DNA of 64,000 bases from Prosapia bicincta (lineage: Eukaryota > Arthropoda > Insecta > Hemiptera > Cercopidae), in contig JBAIZL010000006.1 in assembly GCA_036971475.1 (NCBI GenBank), positions 135,255,731-135,319,730 of the forward strand. Direction: 5' to 3'. Made by a program: the position numbers and the translations under genes. Position 1 is the first letter of the stretch; every line of letters begins with the position of its first letter. Shown in pieces: positions 12,576-24,155 of this stretch. Under the pieces are notes generated by a model. The model worked only from the letters and a program-made list of their open reading frames with translations, did no database searches and was not told where the DNA came from.

Positions 12576-14690
12576 AGAGAAGTGTCCCTAACTTTTTGAA
12601 GACGGCAAATTTTTCGAACCTCTTCTCCAATAGTCTTTCGCTGTTTATTGGACAGAATATTTTTCAAAAGAAAAGATCGACTAGAAATTGTAATTGGCTG
12701 ATAGTCACTTGATTTTTTTCATCTTTAAAAAGAGAGAAATGATAATTTTTAAATAAAGCACTGTAGACATGACACTCAATGTGTTTTACAAAGAGAAATA
12801 TGTTTGTGTTTCTTCTGTTCATGACAACAGTAAGATGTCGTAGATTTTAATATTTCAGTTATTTTGTTGACTAATTGGAAAGTTTACAGATTAACACCCA
12901 TACAATTTCGAACACAAGATTTATTATTTGCATTTGAGAAACATAAATTTAGAGCATGTGAAGAACAATAAGTGTACAAGGCTAGCGGGAGTTTTTCGAT
13001 AATTCACAATTTCCGATAATTTGAAATTTTGGGTTGGTCCCTTGAACTTGATATGCTATCAATGTAAGAAAATTATGAATAATTCGAGGTTCAACTTCTT
13101 TAATTTGTAGTTATTAGTTTGGATGTGGGCTCGAATTCCAGTGGCAATAGTGATTGCCTTCTATGATTTCTTTTTGTTTAGATCGAGATCACGGGATTTG
13201 GTGTGTAAGCATTATCAGGAGAATCAGTTATCGATCGACGCTCTGCTCAGTCATCAGTTTGTTGTTACTGGTTCGAGGTCAGGGTCTTTGGTGCGTAAGC
13301 AGTGACGGGAAGTCAAGTAAGCGATCAACAGTTATTGCGGTTTACGGAATAGGTTAGCTAGTTACGAAAAATCATTTGTAGTGGTTATAAAGACTATTCC
13401 AGCTAGTATTGAATGTCGTCATTGCTTGATTGATTTGTTTGCTTCAAGAGAGTTTATTTTCTGACATGTCACGCACTAAACTATCTAGGAAAACATACTT
13501 TCTTATGTCTGTGCTTTCTAAAGAATATTTATCAACTCTCAATACTTACAGCATAAATAAAGAAAGATGTTTATGGCCCACTGACTATCTGAGAGACGTC
13601 TAAACATAATACAGTAGATCCCTTTATCAGTTTTTATGTCAGCTGGAGTGAGAAGCTCAGTAAGCCTATAGATTTTACTCGGTGTTGGTCAGTAGAATAA
13701 ATATTTTTATAATTAGTGTATTCTTGTGTACATACGAAATGAACAATAATAGTGGGAGCCTAGATTACTAATTAGTAAAATCCGGAATAAAAAATTGCTC
13801 CCGGATAAAAAATATATTTAGTGCTTTAGAAGTGAGAATATTTTTGTTGTTGAATACAACTAAATTGATGCAAGAAATTAATTCGTACCCACTAGTGGCC
13901 GCGGCTCGTATGTAATTAGATCCACAATAGGTTAACTGCTAATAATTATAAGTTTTACAATTCTACTATGCCTAAGTTTATTTCTTATACAAATTATAGT
14001 CTGACATAGACCAGTGACATGATATCTGAAAACGGTTGTTGTAGACAAAAAAGAGCTGAACTGTTTTGACTGTAAAAGTATTTCCAACTTTCATATTTTT
14101 AATTTTTGATTAATTCGTATGTTTTCATTGGTTCCTTCAGCTTCAATTTATCCAAGTTCTACTGTATATATATTTATTTTGTATTGTGATATGTAATGGT
14201 TTTACTAATTTATATATTTTTCAAAGCTTTTTGCTAATAAATGTATTGCTTCTTCAAAAAAAATAAGTGATATAACCACTTGAAGTGAAATTTGTATGTT
14301 TCATGATAAATATTTGAAACAAGTGAATATAAATCATATTGAAAAAAGAAGTTGAATAAAATAATAATAAAGAGTTAGCATAAGAATGAAAAGGTTAACA
14401 ATTTTTTTTTAAATGCAAAAAAAATCGAATTGATAAACAAAAAACAATTTAGGAATATTTCTCTGAAATTGGTTATAAATTTGTGATGAAATTAAATCTT
14501 CAACTCATTTGCTAATAAACCTTCATAGAACCAAAAATCTTTCAATACATAAATTTCTTTGTATCCATAAAACAAGTACTATAGTTGTGTCATAGTTTTG
14601 ATAACCTTTAGGCAACCTCAAAACTGTGGTTTGGATTCATATGATTTTGATTACACGTGCGAGCACATATGCATGCATGCACACGCACAC
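12576..14690. other. No gene seen; weak duplication at 13180-13330
   Basis: Two diverged copies of a segment containing (A)TTTGGTGTGTAAGCA / CTTTGGTGCGTAAGCA and GATCGA(C) lie at about 13185 and 13280. Nothing else was recognised. A short CATGCATGCACACGCACAC simple repeat lies at about 14670. Confidence 0.4.
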
Positions 14691-14699
14691 TCACACAAA

Positions 14700-15000
14700 A
14701 TTTGCAAGACTGTTTTCTTGTATTCACTTAGCACTTATACTTTAATATACTTAAACTAGAATCTTAATTCACATAATTAAAGTTTTTAAAAGTTGACTCG
14801 CAAAATACCAAGTAAGATTCTTCTTTAAGTACATTAAAGTGTAAGGTATTTTGCTTGTAAGGTATTCATACTATAATGTACTTGAATAAGAATCTCACTT
14901 GGTATATATGCAAGTCGACTTTCAAGGGCTTTAATTACGTGCCCTCATTTTCAAGCATTAACTGAGACAAGAAAACAGTGTTGCAGAGTTATATATATGA
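14700..15000. mobile_element. Diverged copies of the 5S-element tail
   Basis: Segments match the tail of the 5S-derived element at 28356-28700. They include GACTCGCAAAATACCAAGTA then AGATTCTTCTTTAAGTACAT on the plus strand, and the inverse (AAGAATCTCACTTGGTATAT) at about 14890. AAGAAAACAGTGTTGCA appears near 14970, and its inverse TGTTTTCTTGTATTCACTTA near 14710. These are rearranged, partly inverted remnants of one family, ending beside a short TATATATAT run. Confidence 0.6.
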
Positions 15001-15567
15001 TAAAATAAATATTATTCCTTTCCAATCCTCTGGAGTTAGAACTGCAGCTACAATAATGTTAGAAGTAATAGTGAACAGTTTTACAATGGATTTGATACTA
15101 TTCTCCATATTGGTGATTTTCACTTGAATAAGTTGTTTCTAAATTAGGGACACTAAAATTCCCAGCCATTGACACTAGTTATAAACAGATCACAAATTAA
15201 ACCAATATAAATCACTGTAGGCCCTAACATAGTTCTAAAAATCCAAAATAACTATTGCATAAGAAACAAGGCTATGCATTTGTAAACCTGTAAGAAAATG
15301 AACTACCTCAGACAAAAGGGTTTCATTTACTAAGTCAAGATAAAGGCCATTGACAAAGGTATCCAATAGGCTCCTAAAGTAAGCACGAGCAATATAGCCT
15401 TTATATGAATATGTTAAACGTAAATATCTAAAATTGGGATTAGATTAGTTGTCAAATAACTTAAGTGGTTCACATAGACTAAGAGTATTGAAAATGATTA
15501 ATACAAGGTGCAATCTGACCGTTCTGGGCCTCAACTACATCAAGTAGTCTTCTTGTGAAGTATTTTA

Positions 15568-16556
15568 GTGAACCCAACATTTAGTATTATGATGTGTTTG
15601 TTGTTTGTTCGTAAACAAACTAAATATATACAACAAAAACATACAATTCACTGTCGAAACAGAACAATTAACTATCTTGACATCACTTTAAATATAAATA
15701 ACAATAAAATAGAAACTACAGTACACAGAAAACCTACTTCCAACAACACCACAATACACTACAAATCTAACCACCCCTGGACACACAAAATTAACACTTA
15801 CAGTAACATGATAAATAAAGCAATAAAATACACCCAAGATAAACAAAAATTAAATGAAGAATTGGATAACATTACAAAAATAGCAATAGAAAATGGATAC
15901 AACAAACACCTTATAAAAAACATATACAATAAATTTACAAAAAAAACCTAAACACAACACTACAACCTGAACACAAAAATAATAAAAATAAAAAAATCTA
16001 TCTAAAATATAAATACACCAATAACAAAATAGAAAAACTAACAAATATATACAACAAAGAATACTACACTCCAACATACAAACCAAACAACAAAATAATA
16101 AAATATCTTAATAACACAAACCACAATACAAATACAGAACAACATAACCTATCAGGAGTTTACAAAATTACATGTAACGACTGCAATGCATTTTACATAG
16201 GGAAAACAACCAAATCATTTAAAATAAGATTTGAAGAACATTACAGAGCATTCAAAAATAAAAATACAAAAGTATCAAATGTTGCAGCACACCTAATATC
16301 ACATAAACATGAAATAGCAAACTACGAAAATAACCTAACCATACTTGAAATAAATAATAACCCAATAGAGTTAAACTCACTAGAAAAATACCACATTTAT
16401 AAAAACACACACAACAATTTAATGAACTTACAGACCACATATACAGAAGACATACTATATAAAAACATCATACACACAGATCAAGAGAAAATGCGTGTAA
16501 CATCAACAAATACCAACATCACGGACCGAACATCTACACCAGAAAAATATCAGTGA
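15568..16556 (+). pseudogene. PLE-3 RT C-terminus + GIY-YIG, frameshifted
   Basis: Frame 15568-15951 reads INYLDITLNI, VHRKPTSNNTTIH and NHPWTHK, the PLE thumb region. It stops just after an A-run at about 15937-15946. The next frame is open from 15942 to the TGA at 16554-16556. It carries a GIY-YIG domain (SGVYKITCNDCNAFYIGKTT, then RFEEHYRAF, AAHLISHKHE and LEKYHIYK). A single-base slip in the A-run explains the break. The first 20 or so residues after 15568 do not look like PLE sequence, so the element probably begins near 15620. The codons are very AT-rich. Confidence 0.8.
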
Positions 16557-16704
16557 TTCGACAATGGTCAAGTAACCGAAAGGTGCCTCATCACACAAGG
16601 TAAAATCATTGCACTTAATGGTGGATAAAATTACTTACAATAGTAATATATTAACTTCATAAAGTCAGTGCAACGGAAAAACAATAGATAACGTAAAATA
16701 TCAA

Positions 16705-16706
<2 letters not shown>
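15600..16706 (+). mobile_element. PLE-3, 5'-truncated Penelope-like element
   Basis: It contains the end of an RT domain, a GIY-YIG domain and a 3' tail (16554-16706). The tail is the same sequence found head-to-head at 1804-2092 and partially at 28715-28760. It ends in ATATCAAGA joined directly to a (TA)n tract. Everything upstream of the RT thumb is missing, which is the usual result of incomplete reverse transcription. Confidence 0.8.

Positions 16707-16779
<73 letters not shown>
16707..16779. repeat. (TA)n microsatellite at PLE-3 3' end
   Basis: A pure TA run begins immediately after the PLE-3 tail. On its other side, at about 16805, another PLE-type tail begins. Confidence 0.96.
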
Positions 16780-16780
<1 letters not shown>

Positions 16781-16799
16781 GGCTATATATACGTATATA

Positions 16800-16915
16800 T
16801 ATAGATCAGTTCTAGTAGAGCTTAAAACTTATTTAGGAATTTTTCGACTAGATAGGAGACTGACAGACGTACCTAATGGCAATAGTCCAAAACTGCAATC
16901 TCTTGGAAATAAATA
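16800..16915. mobile_element. Tail fragment of the hairpin-f family
   Basis: It contains TTCTAGTAGAGCTTAAAACT, GGAATTTTTCGACTAGATAG and ACCTAATGGCAATAGTCCAA. This is the same sequence as the arms of the hairpin at 46427-46591. It lies next to (TA)n, as that copy does. Confidence 0.75.
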
Positions 16916-17277
16916 TATAGACAAATATAAAAACTTATCACACTATTGAGATATTTCGATTAAAAATGATCTTTGTCAATAAAAAAAAAAAAAAAGAAAA
17001 GACTGAAGTGAACCACAGATGTGTATAAATGTCACAGATTTATTGTTTATGATATAGTGTTATATGTGATTTGTATAAATATTGATTATTTGAAACTAGA
17101 TATTAATAGTCTGTCAGAAGGAAGGTAAATGGAGTTGTTAAAAATGGTAAAGGTTAGGAGGAAGGTAAAAGAAGTTTTATCTGATGTTGAGGTTAGGAGG
17201 CTCTCTAGATTTGGTGTACCACTGGTATGATAACTCCCATCTTCTCAATTCTGAAGGGTTGCAATCAGGGGGAGGGC

Positions 17278-17830
17278 TTATTTTGGTGGCATAACCATCA
17301 TTGAAAGATATGATATTGTGCTAGCAGCGTATTGAGCAATTGGCCTGTCTATGTTCATGGTTCCAATGTCATGTCTGTGGCCATTCATTCTGATGCTCAG
17401 ACCATCCGTGGTAAGACCTATGTACTGTGCCGGGCAAAATTTACATTGCAACTGGTATATTATATTTTGGATGTACAAGTAGGATAACCTGAATCTTGAA
17501 GTCCACGTTGGTTGCTAGGCTGTGGAAACTATTTGTTGGGGTGTGTATTGGACATGTCTTGCATCTAGATCTATTGCACGGAAAGGAGCCTGAGGAAGTT
17601 TAGGCGGTTTTTCAGTACTTGGATCTGGTAATTTTGGATGTACTAAAATTTTTTTCAAATTAAAAGGTTGTCTGAGAATAAATATATGGTGGATTTGAGA
17701 AAAGATCTTTGGTGTGGGTGGAAGCTTGAAGCCATCCTTTAATATTTTGTTCCGCTTCTGTAGGCCTGGATGGTAATCTGTAACTAAAGACAGTTAGTTG
17801 TTTTCCATAGGTGATCTGGGTTCATCAGAT
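17278..17830 (-). pseudogene. PLE-4 fragment with GIY-YIG domain, decayed
   Basis: On the minus strand, about 17780-17650 reads YHPGLQKRNKILKDGF, then PPTPKIFSQ. About 17590 reads PCNRSRCKTCPIHT, and after a frame change 17478-17278 reads IIYQLQCKFCPAQYIGLTTD, then RMNGHRHDI. This PCNRxRCxTC linker followed by a GIY-YIG core is known from a PLE group distinct from PLE-1 to PLE-3. The RT core is absent, and at least two frame changes and several stops mark it as a relic. Confidence 0.65.
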
Positions 17831-18001
17831 GATTGAGCTAAGCGGATTTGATCCTCAACAAGTTGTTTAGGATATTCTCTTTTATATAAGTTATGTGAAC
17901 TAATATTGTGAACTTTACTAAATAAAATGCGTACTAGGATAATTCCTGCTTATGCAGCTTTTCTGTTGTGCAGGTGGTGAGACTGTTTTAAGTTAGTGTG
18001 T

Positions 18002-18165
18002 AGTTAACTTTTGTCTCCACTCCAACTGAATGAACATCAGTCGAATTTGTATTTTGTTAAACTAAATTATTGTAACAGTTTCAAAATTAAATTGTCTTTA
18101 ATTATAAAGGTTTATAAAATTAAAATCATTTTTAAAAACCTTTGAAGCTTAATAAAACACGTAAC
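18002..18165 (+). repeat. Candidate 5' LTR remnant
   Basis: The segment from AGTTAACTTTTG (errantivirus-like LTR start) to ...CACGTAAC lies directly before the primer-binding site. At about 164 bp it is shorter than typical gypsy-group LTRs, so the left limit is uncertain. There is no 3' LTR to compare with. Confidence 0.45.
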
Positions 18166-18182
18166 TGGCGCAGTCGGTAGGA
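18166..18182 (+). promoter_or_regulatory. Primer-binding site, tRNA-Ser type
   Basis: TGGCGCAGTCGGTAGGA is the form I know from 17.6/297-like elements, complementary to the 3' end of tRNA-Ser. It directly follows the candidate LTR. Confidence 0.8.
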
Positions 18183-18743
18183 CATCTCGGGGAAAATTAA
18201 GGCATATAATTTTTTTCGATTTTAATCGTTAGCCGAGGCACTGCAACCACGATAAAATTACAGAGTGCATATCTGTAATGATATCGGGAAAACTTAATAG
18301 AGTGAATATCTATTACGAACATGAGTGAACATCGTGACAGAAGAAAGACGATTTAAAGTAAAAGTGCTAATTGTTCAGTGTTACAAATAAGCAAGGTATT
18401 TAGGATTTTACTGTAAGTAGATTCTAGAGAATATTGTTAAGAAAAGTGTTATACTTTTAATATATTATTGATTTTAATTTTTATTATTTTTGAAATAATA
18501 ATATAAAATAAAAATGGCTACTCCAATTTTAAAGAAAGAATTCTTAGATATGATACCAGAATTTTCTAGAGAGCCTATAACGCTAAATAGATTTGTCACA
18601 ATTTGTGATAAGATAGTAAGTAAGTTCTTTGTTGATAATAATCCTGATGACTTTCCTCAATTTTAGCAAAACTAAAAAGACAAGCTTTAGAATTAGTTGT
18701 AAGTTAAAACAGTTATAACTGGTTAGATGTTAGATAAATTCTT

Positions 18744-20056
18744 GGGTCTTTTCTATTATACGACAGCATGGCTCAAAATATTTTCTATGGAAATTAGAAC
18801 ACTAATTCTTGCCACATATTGCTTTGTACATAAAATAAATATCTAATAAACCAATTAAGACCAATATAAATAAAGCAGCAAGTTTCCTTATCTTATCAGT
18901 TACTGCGAGACGTTCACCGTACTTTGACCATCAGTGTCCTGTTAGTGCTTCAGTATTGATCATGTCACTGATACGTTTAGTTCGTGAGATAGATAGTAAG
19001 GAAAAAGCAATAAGTTATTTTCGTAATAAAGAAATTGTGATAACGGGCACAAAATGTCGCTAAGTTTGACAAATGCTCATGATCGGTGGCGGTGTAACAG
19101 AAAAGATTGCCGCGTTTCAGTTGGCCTGAGGAAAGATACGTGGCTCGAAGCAAGTAAACTTCCTTTTGACACTATTATTTTTTTCATATACTCCTGGTCA
19201 AAAAGAGTACTATACCACTAGGTTTTGTGCGGAAGAATTAGGTATGAGTGCAGGTTCAATAACCGATTGGAAAAATTATTTAAGAGAAGTTTATGCACAT
19301 TCCATTCTTAATAATAAAACGAAAATTGGCGGTGTAAATAAAACTGTTGAAATTGACGAGCCGTGTTTTTCGAAAAGAAAAAATCATGTTGGCCGAGTTT
19401 ATCCTCAACAATGGGTGTTTGGTGGGATCTGTAGGAAGGATAACAAGTGCTTCCTGTACTCTGTATCAAACAGATCAGCTGAAATGCTACTTACAACTAT
19501 AAAAGACTATATTGAGCCGAGAACTACTATCATTTCAGATATGTGGAAATCTTACAGTGGCATAACAAGTATACCTGACATGAAGTATATCCATCTTACA
19601 GTTAATCATTCTGAAAACTTTGTTGACTCCATAGGCATAAGCGGAGCTCATACCCAAAGAATAGAATCATTGTGGTCATCTGCCAAAAGGCGTAACCGTA
19701 AAGAGTGTGGAACCAGTAGAAACTTAATCGACTCTTACTTGTGTGAGTTTCTTTGGCGAAAACATAACCAAGGAAATGATCTCTTCGAACAAATTATCGA
19801 GGATTTTAAGTATTCTGGCTACCAGAAGCCTGATTATCGTATCAATGTTTAATTTTAATAAATTCAAGAAATAAATGTGTGTGCTAAATGTTCTTTGTTT
19901 ATGTATTTTGAGAAATAAAGTGTATTACTATTTTTGGTAAAAATCTTTCATTTTATGGATAATGTTATCAGTTGAGGTAAGAAAAAAAAGCTTTTATATT
20001 ACTATGTTTCCATAGAAAATATTTTGAGCCATACGGTCGTATAATAGAAAAGACCC
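18744..20056 (+). mobile_element. Merlin DNA transposon with 8-bp target duplication
   Basis: The ends are inverted repeats of about 50 bp, starting GGGTCTTTTCTATTATACGA at the left and ending TCGTATAATAGAAAAGACCC at the right. The 8-bp sequence AAATTCTT flanks both sides exactly (18736-18743 and 20057-20064), inside gypsy gag. The 8-bp duplication and the IS1016/ISXO2-like transposase identify the Merlin superfamily. It inserted after the gypsy element and appears complete in length (1313 bp). Confidence 0.92.
18962..19852 (+). pseudogene. Merlin transposase (ISXO2/IS1595-like DDE), two frame breaks
   Basis: An ATG at 18962 opens MSLIRLVREIDSKEKAISYF and breaks at about 19062. Sequence continues in another frame with HDRWRCNRKDCRVSVGLRKD (zinc-ribbon remnant), and then switches near 19190. 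The long frame 19166-19852 holds the catalytic core: VEIDEPCFSKRKNHVGR (first Asp), TTIISDMWKSY (second Asp) and HTQRIESLWSSAKRR (third acidic residue, Glu), ending near FKYSGYQKP. The core is intact and only the N-terminal DNA-binding part is frameshifted. Merlin transposases act on the element's own terminal repeats. Confidence 0.85.
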
Positions 20057-20614
20057 AAATTCTTTTAACTAGTTTCCTAGATAAAAGAGATTGTTTTAGA
20101 TTAAATCTTGAAATGGCAGAGCTAAAATAAGAAGTAAGTGAATCTCCTTTTAAATTTTATGAAAGGATACAGAAATTATTAAATTTGCAAATAGCATATT
20201 TTATTAATAAAGAACCAGTTAAAGCTATTGGCACAATGTCTGATTATGTTAAATAATTAGCATTATGAGTCTTGTTAAGAGGTCTTCAAGAACCACTAGG
20301 GTCTTAATTGAGAATTAAAAACCCAACACTCGCAGAAGCTTTAAATATGTTAACTAATGATTTTCAATTCATAAATAATAATGTGTACACAACCGAACAA
20401 ACAATCAGTTTTTCAGAAAGGTCAAAATTATAACGTAAGAAAGCCAGTACACCCAGAGACTAAATATCACCAAATACCTAAACAAACTTACCAACAGCCA
20501 AATCCTTCCTATAAACCACCTTTTGCTAACCATGGCCAACCTCAAAGAGGACAATTAACCAATAGTAGTAAACCTCATTACCCTTAATGGAATACGAGTT
20601 ATCAACCTACCCTT

Positions 20615-21663
20615 ATGAGCATATCCACTAGACAGACATACAGGCTTTCTAGACAAAGTACGAATCTTTACCAAATGACCGGACAAGGAACTGAAAATGA
20701 CAAATATTCAATGTACCAAATTAATGGACAAGAAACAGTCGCTTCTGACGAAAATTCTGAAAAAGACGAGTATTTCGCTGAACACCAAAATTTAACAGAA
20801 GACTATAAAGAAAATGAAGAGACTATTCAAACCGACTAAGATAATTTTTTAGGATGTACAAGCCTCAGAACCAATTTTCCATAATGAATTTAAATATTAA
20901 TTGATACAGGTAGTACTCGATCGTTTATACGAAAATCACTAGGTTGGAAAAATTTTAAAACGTGTAAGAAAAGAGCCATTTGAAGTAATCACTGCACACG
21001 GCACTTCAAAAACAAATTTTGCTGCAAAATACCTCTGTTGTCTAAAAAAGCAATTAAATTTGATTTTCATCAGAGTTTTGACCTATTACTGGGTCTGGAT
21101 AATATAAAGGATTTAGGAATAAGTTTAGACTTTATAAACAATAAATTACTACTTTGTGGTGAAGAAATCCCTATTCAATATTTTAATACAGAAAAAGGAA
21201 ATTGTAATAAAACAGACAGCACGTCAGTAAAACAAGAACAATTGAGTTATGTTATACAAGACCGCACTAGTCAAATAGTTAAAGTTAAAATACAAAATAT
21301 TAATAATGGAGAAGGACTCTTATCAAACACTTAAATGGGTTAGAAATTCCACAGTGCATAGTTTCAGTGCATAAGGGTGAAGCCTATTGCCCTATTGTAA
21401 ACAACACAGAAGAAAATATAAAAATAACAATAAATGCACCACTAGAATTAAAACCTTTAATAGATTACAATGTTCTTGAACCTAATACAATTCAAACAAA
21501 CACTAATTTTAATATGTTAGGTTATAAACAGAAAAAATCAAGAGGAAAAAATTTAGACTTATCAAAATTTAGAGTAGAACACATGAATTTGGAAGAAAAA
21601 ACCGCCATAACAAATTTAATAGAAGATATGCAGATATATTTCATATTGATGGAAATGATTTGA
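20615..21663 (+). pseudogene. gypsy-type gag-pol junction and protease remnant
   Basis: A Glu/Asp-rich segment (to 20839) is followed by LIDTGSTRSFIRKSLG at about 20897-20945, the retropepsin DTG active site. Then come FDLLLGLDNIKDLGISLDFI (about 21060-21130) and a linker reaching the RT (to 21663). Frames change at about 20950, 21035 and 21340. The DTG triad shows this is the element's aspartic protease region. It is non-functional. Confidence 0.75.
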
Positions 21664-22924
21664 CTTTCACCAATCAAATAAAACATGTTATTAGGACTAC
21701 AGACGAAATTCCCGTATATTCTAGAAATTATAGATATCAGAAATTTATAAACATGAAATTAATAAACAAACTGAAGGCATGCTTAAACAGGGAATTATTA
21801 AACCTAATTCTCCATGGAACTCTCCTGTCTGGATTGTACCCAAAAAGCAGGACGCTTCTGGTAAAAGAAAATTTCGATTAGTGATAGATTTTAGAGGCTT
21901 AAATAGAACAACAATTGATAAATTTCCCTTGCCGAACATAACAGACATTTTAGACAAATTAGGATGATCCCAGTATTTCACAACTTTAGACCTAGCCTCA
22001 GGATTTCACCAGGAAGAGATGGACGAAAGCAGCATAGAAAAAACAGCATTTGAAACGGAAACGGGACACTATGAATTTTTAAGAATGCCCTTTGGCCTAA
22101 AAAATAGCCCCCCTACATTTCAAAGGATTATGAATAATATTCTGAGAGGAATTCAAAATGAAACGTGTCTAGTTTATTTGGACGACATTATAATTTATTC
22201 AACTAGCCTTCAAGAGCATATAGAAAGACTTATAGAAGTGTTTGACAGATTACGCAAAGCCAACTTTAAAGTACAGCTGGAGAAAACGGAATTTTTGAGA
22301 AAGAAAGTTGCCTATTTAGGACACATAGTTACGTCGAATGGAGTAAAACCCAATCCCAAAAAAATAGTAGCAATCAAGAATTATCCAATACCAAAGACTA
22401 CCAAACAAATTAAAGGATTCTTAGGACTATTAGGTTATTACAGAAAATTCATTAAAAACTTTGCAAAAACAACAAAACCTTTTACTAACTGTTAGTAATT
22501 GATATCAATAATCCCAATTTTATTGACTGTTTTGAAACATGCAAAAATATTTTGACTAACAAACCACTTTTGCAATACCCAGACTTCGAAAAAGAATTCA
22601 TTCTAACAACAGACGCAAGCAATTATGCAGTAGGAGCAATTTTAAGTCGACAAAAACGGAAAGAACCTTCCCATAGCGTATGCCAGTAGAACTTTGAATG
22701 ACAGTGAAATTAACTATTCTGCCATCAAGAAAGAACTATTAGGGATCGTATGGGCAACAAAACATTTCAGGCCTTATTTATTTGGGAGAAAATTTAAAAT
22801 TTATTCGGATCATAATCCTTTACAATGTTTATTTTCTGTTAATGAACCAAATTCCAAACTTTTAAGATGGCGATTAAAACTAGAAGAATATGATTACAAA
22901 ATAAAATACAAAAACGTAAATTAA
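21660..22924 (+). pseudogene. gypsy-type reverse transcriptase and RNase H remnant
   Basis: Motifs in order are [19 protein letters not shown] (RT1), [20 protein letters not shown] (RT2), [10 protein letters not shown] (RT3 Asp), [19 protein letters not shown] (RT4), [11 protein letters not shown] (catalytic DD) and [13 protein letters not shown] (connection). RNase H motifs are LTTDASNYAVGAIL, then [14 protein letters not shown] and YSDHNPLQ. Damage includes a frame change at about 21770, a TGA replacing the Trp codon before SQYF at 21965-21967, a stop at 22493, and a frame excursion to about 22660. A Ty3/gypsy origin is clear. Confidence 0.88.
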
Positions 22925-22932
22925 ACCAAAAC

Positions 22933-23336
22933 GTGGATGCCCTATCAAGAATACAATTAAATGTCAGCGATAAAATGTCAACAAACACTCAACACACTGT
23001 AGAAGCAGACTTGCAAATGCCTTCAGCTGATTTATTACAACGTTACTTCCTGGAATTGGATGATAACCAGTCTATGATAGTAAACATTGACATGGAAGAA
23101 GACAATGATGAAAGTGATCAGACACTTCACTCCAATTTTGAAGGAAACACTCAGACAGAAATGCCAATTTCCGACGAGCCTGTAAACTTTGGTAAAAATC
23201 AAATATTTTTATCTCTAGTAAAGTATGAACCCAAAAAGTAAAAATAATAAAGTTATTTGGAATTTCAAAAAAAATTCGTTTAATAGTTGAAATATCAGAA
23301 AATAATTTAAATAATGACATAGTTAACTTCGTAAAA
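22933..23336 (+). pseudogene. gypsy-type RNase H end and start of integrase, part 1
   Basis: It begins MDALSRIQL, the usual end of the gypsy RNase H. An acidic spacer follows, and then VNFVK up to the LINE insertion point. Reading continues in the segment after the LINE (27878-28052), which ends TSEEEMLEIINN just where the HHCC zinc finger of integrase would start. Confidence 0.7.
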
Positions 23337-23784
23337 CCCGGCAAGCTGGCCTGAGCAACCGGGCGGGTCCACAGGTGGCGGATAGTGGGACGGCCTACAG
23401 AAATGTAGGTTACCTGTGAATAAGGATTCCGGAAGGTTTCTGAATATGCAGGCCTGGACCAAGGCTATGGTTCAAAGGTGAGGAATTATCCCTCCTCGTC
23501 AGTCAACCGGTTGGGCTTGGTAGAAATAACCGAGTGCTCTGACCGGGGAGACTGGGGTAGTTGGGAATTAAGTCCTCACAATGCTACTCTCACCTCCCGG
23601 GTGAACCAAGGGCAATGCGACAGTGAAGTAGGGGCGGGAAACTGCCCAAACGACACAGTTGTAAAAAAGAGAGTAAATCAGGCTGTTCATCTGAGCAGTT
23701 AATAATGTCCTGAACTTGGGGTGTGCTTCAAGGTCAGTGACTGAATACCCAATCCAAGGTGGAAGGCATCGTGCCGAAGGATGA

Positions 23785-24147
23785 ATGGCTGCAGGGTATA
23801 AAATGCAGTCCCAAACGATCCCCTTGAGGAACCAGACAAAACCTCATTGTATGTTGTCTTGCCAGGGCAGTGGGGGCTCTGCTCTGGTCGACCGTTATTT
23901 CCCCCATACTCGTGGGACTTTATTGGACCAAGTAAGTATAAGAATTAATTTCGAGACTGCACAGACAGTGGGAGCCAATGAGACGGCAAACCGTGAGTCT
24001 GTAGCAGATGTGTCAACGGCAACCATCACTGGGGGTGCGGGGGCGGCTGTCAAGCTGCCGACTGCAGAAACCGGTGAAGTGGCTGTAGAGTTGAGCACGA
24101 TGTCTAGTCCTGGGGCTGCTCTGCGGACCCAGGCGACTGCAAATTAA
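23785..24147 (+). pseudogene. LINE ORF1 remnant, much shorter than expected
   Basis: A 120-codon frame begins MAAGYKMQSQTIPL and is rich in Ala/Thr/Gly/Val (TATITGGAGAAVKLPTAETG). It stops at 24145-24147, eight bases before the ORF2 ATG. Related elements with this ORF2 layout normally encode a gag-like ORF1 of several hundred residues with CCHC knuckles; none is visible here. An internal deletion in ORF1 is the likely cause. The upstream frame 23478-23702 overlaps the 5' UTR and is not convincing as a protein. Confidence 0.55.
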
Positions 24148-24155
24148 GCAGAACA

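Larger units (their letters stand above)
18514..20587 (+). pseudogene. gypsy-type gag, split by a Merlin insertion
   Basis: An ATG at 18514 opens MATPILKKEFLDMIPEF, with EPITLNRF and CDKIV following, and stops near 18666. Gag-like sequence resumes after the Merlin element, from 20065 on, with LTSFLDKRDCFRLN, FYERIQKLLN and KNPTLAEALNML in frames broken by several stops. It ends with a Gln/Pro/Asn-rich segment (20381-20587). No CCHC zinc knuckle is visible, as in many errantivirus-like gags. The product would be the capsid/nucleocapsid precursor; here it is dead. Confidence 0.7.

Noticed and set aside
16804..16915. Hammerhead in the hairpin-f family (CTGACAGA)
   Set aside because: There is one base too many in the core and no GAAA at the right distance on the same strand.
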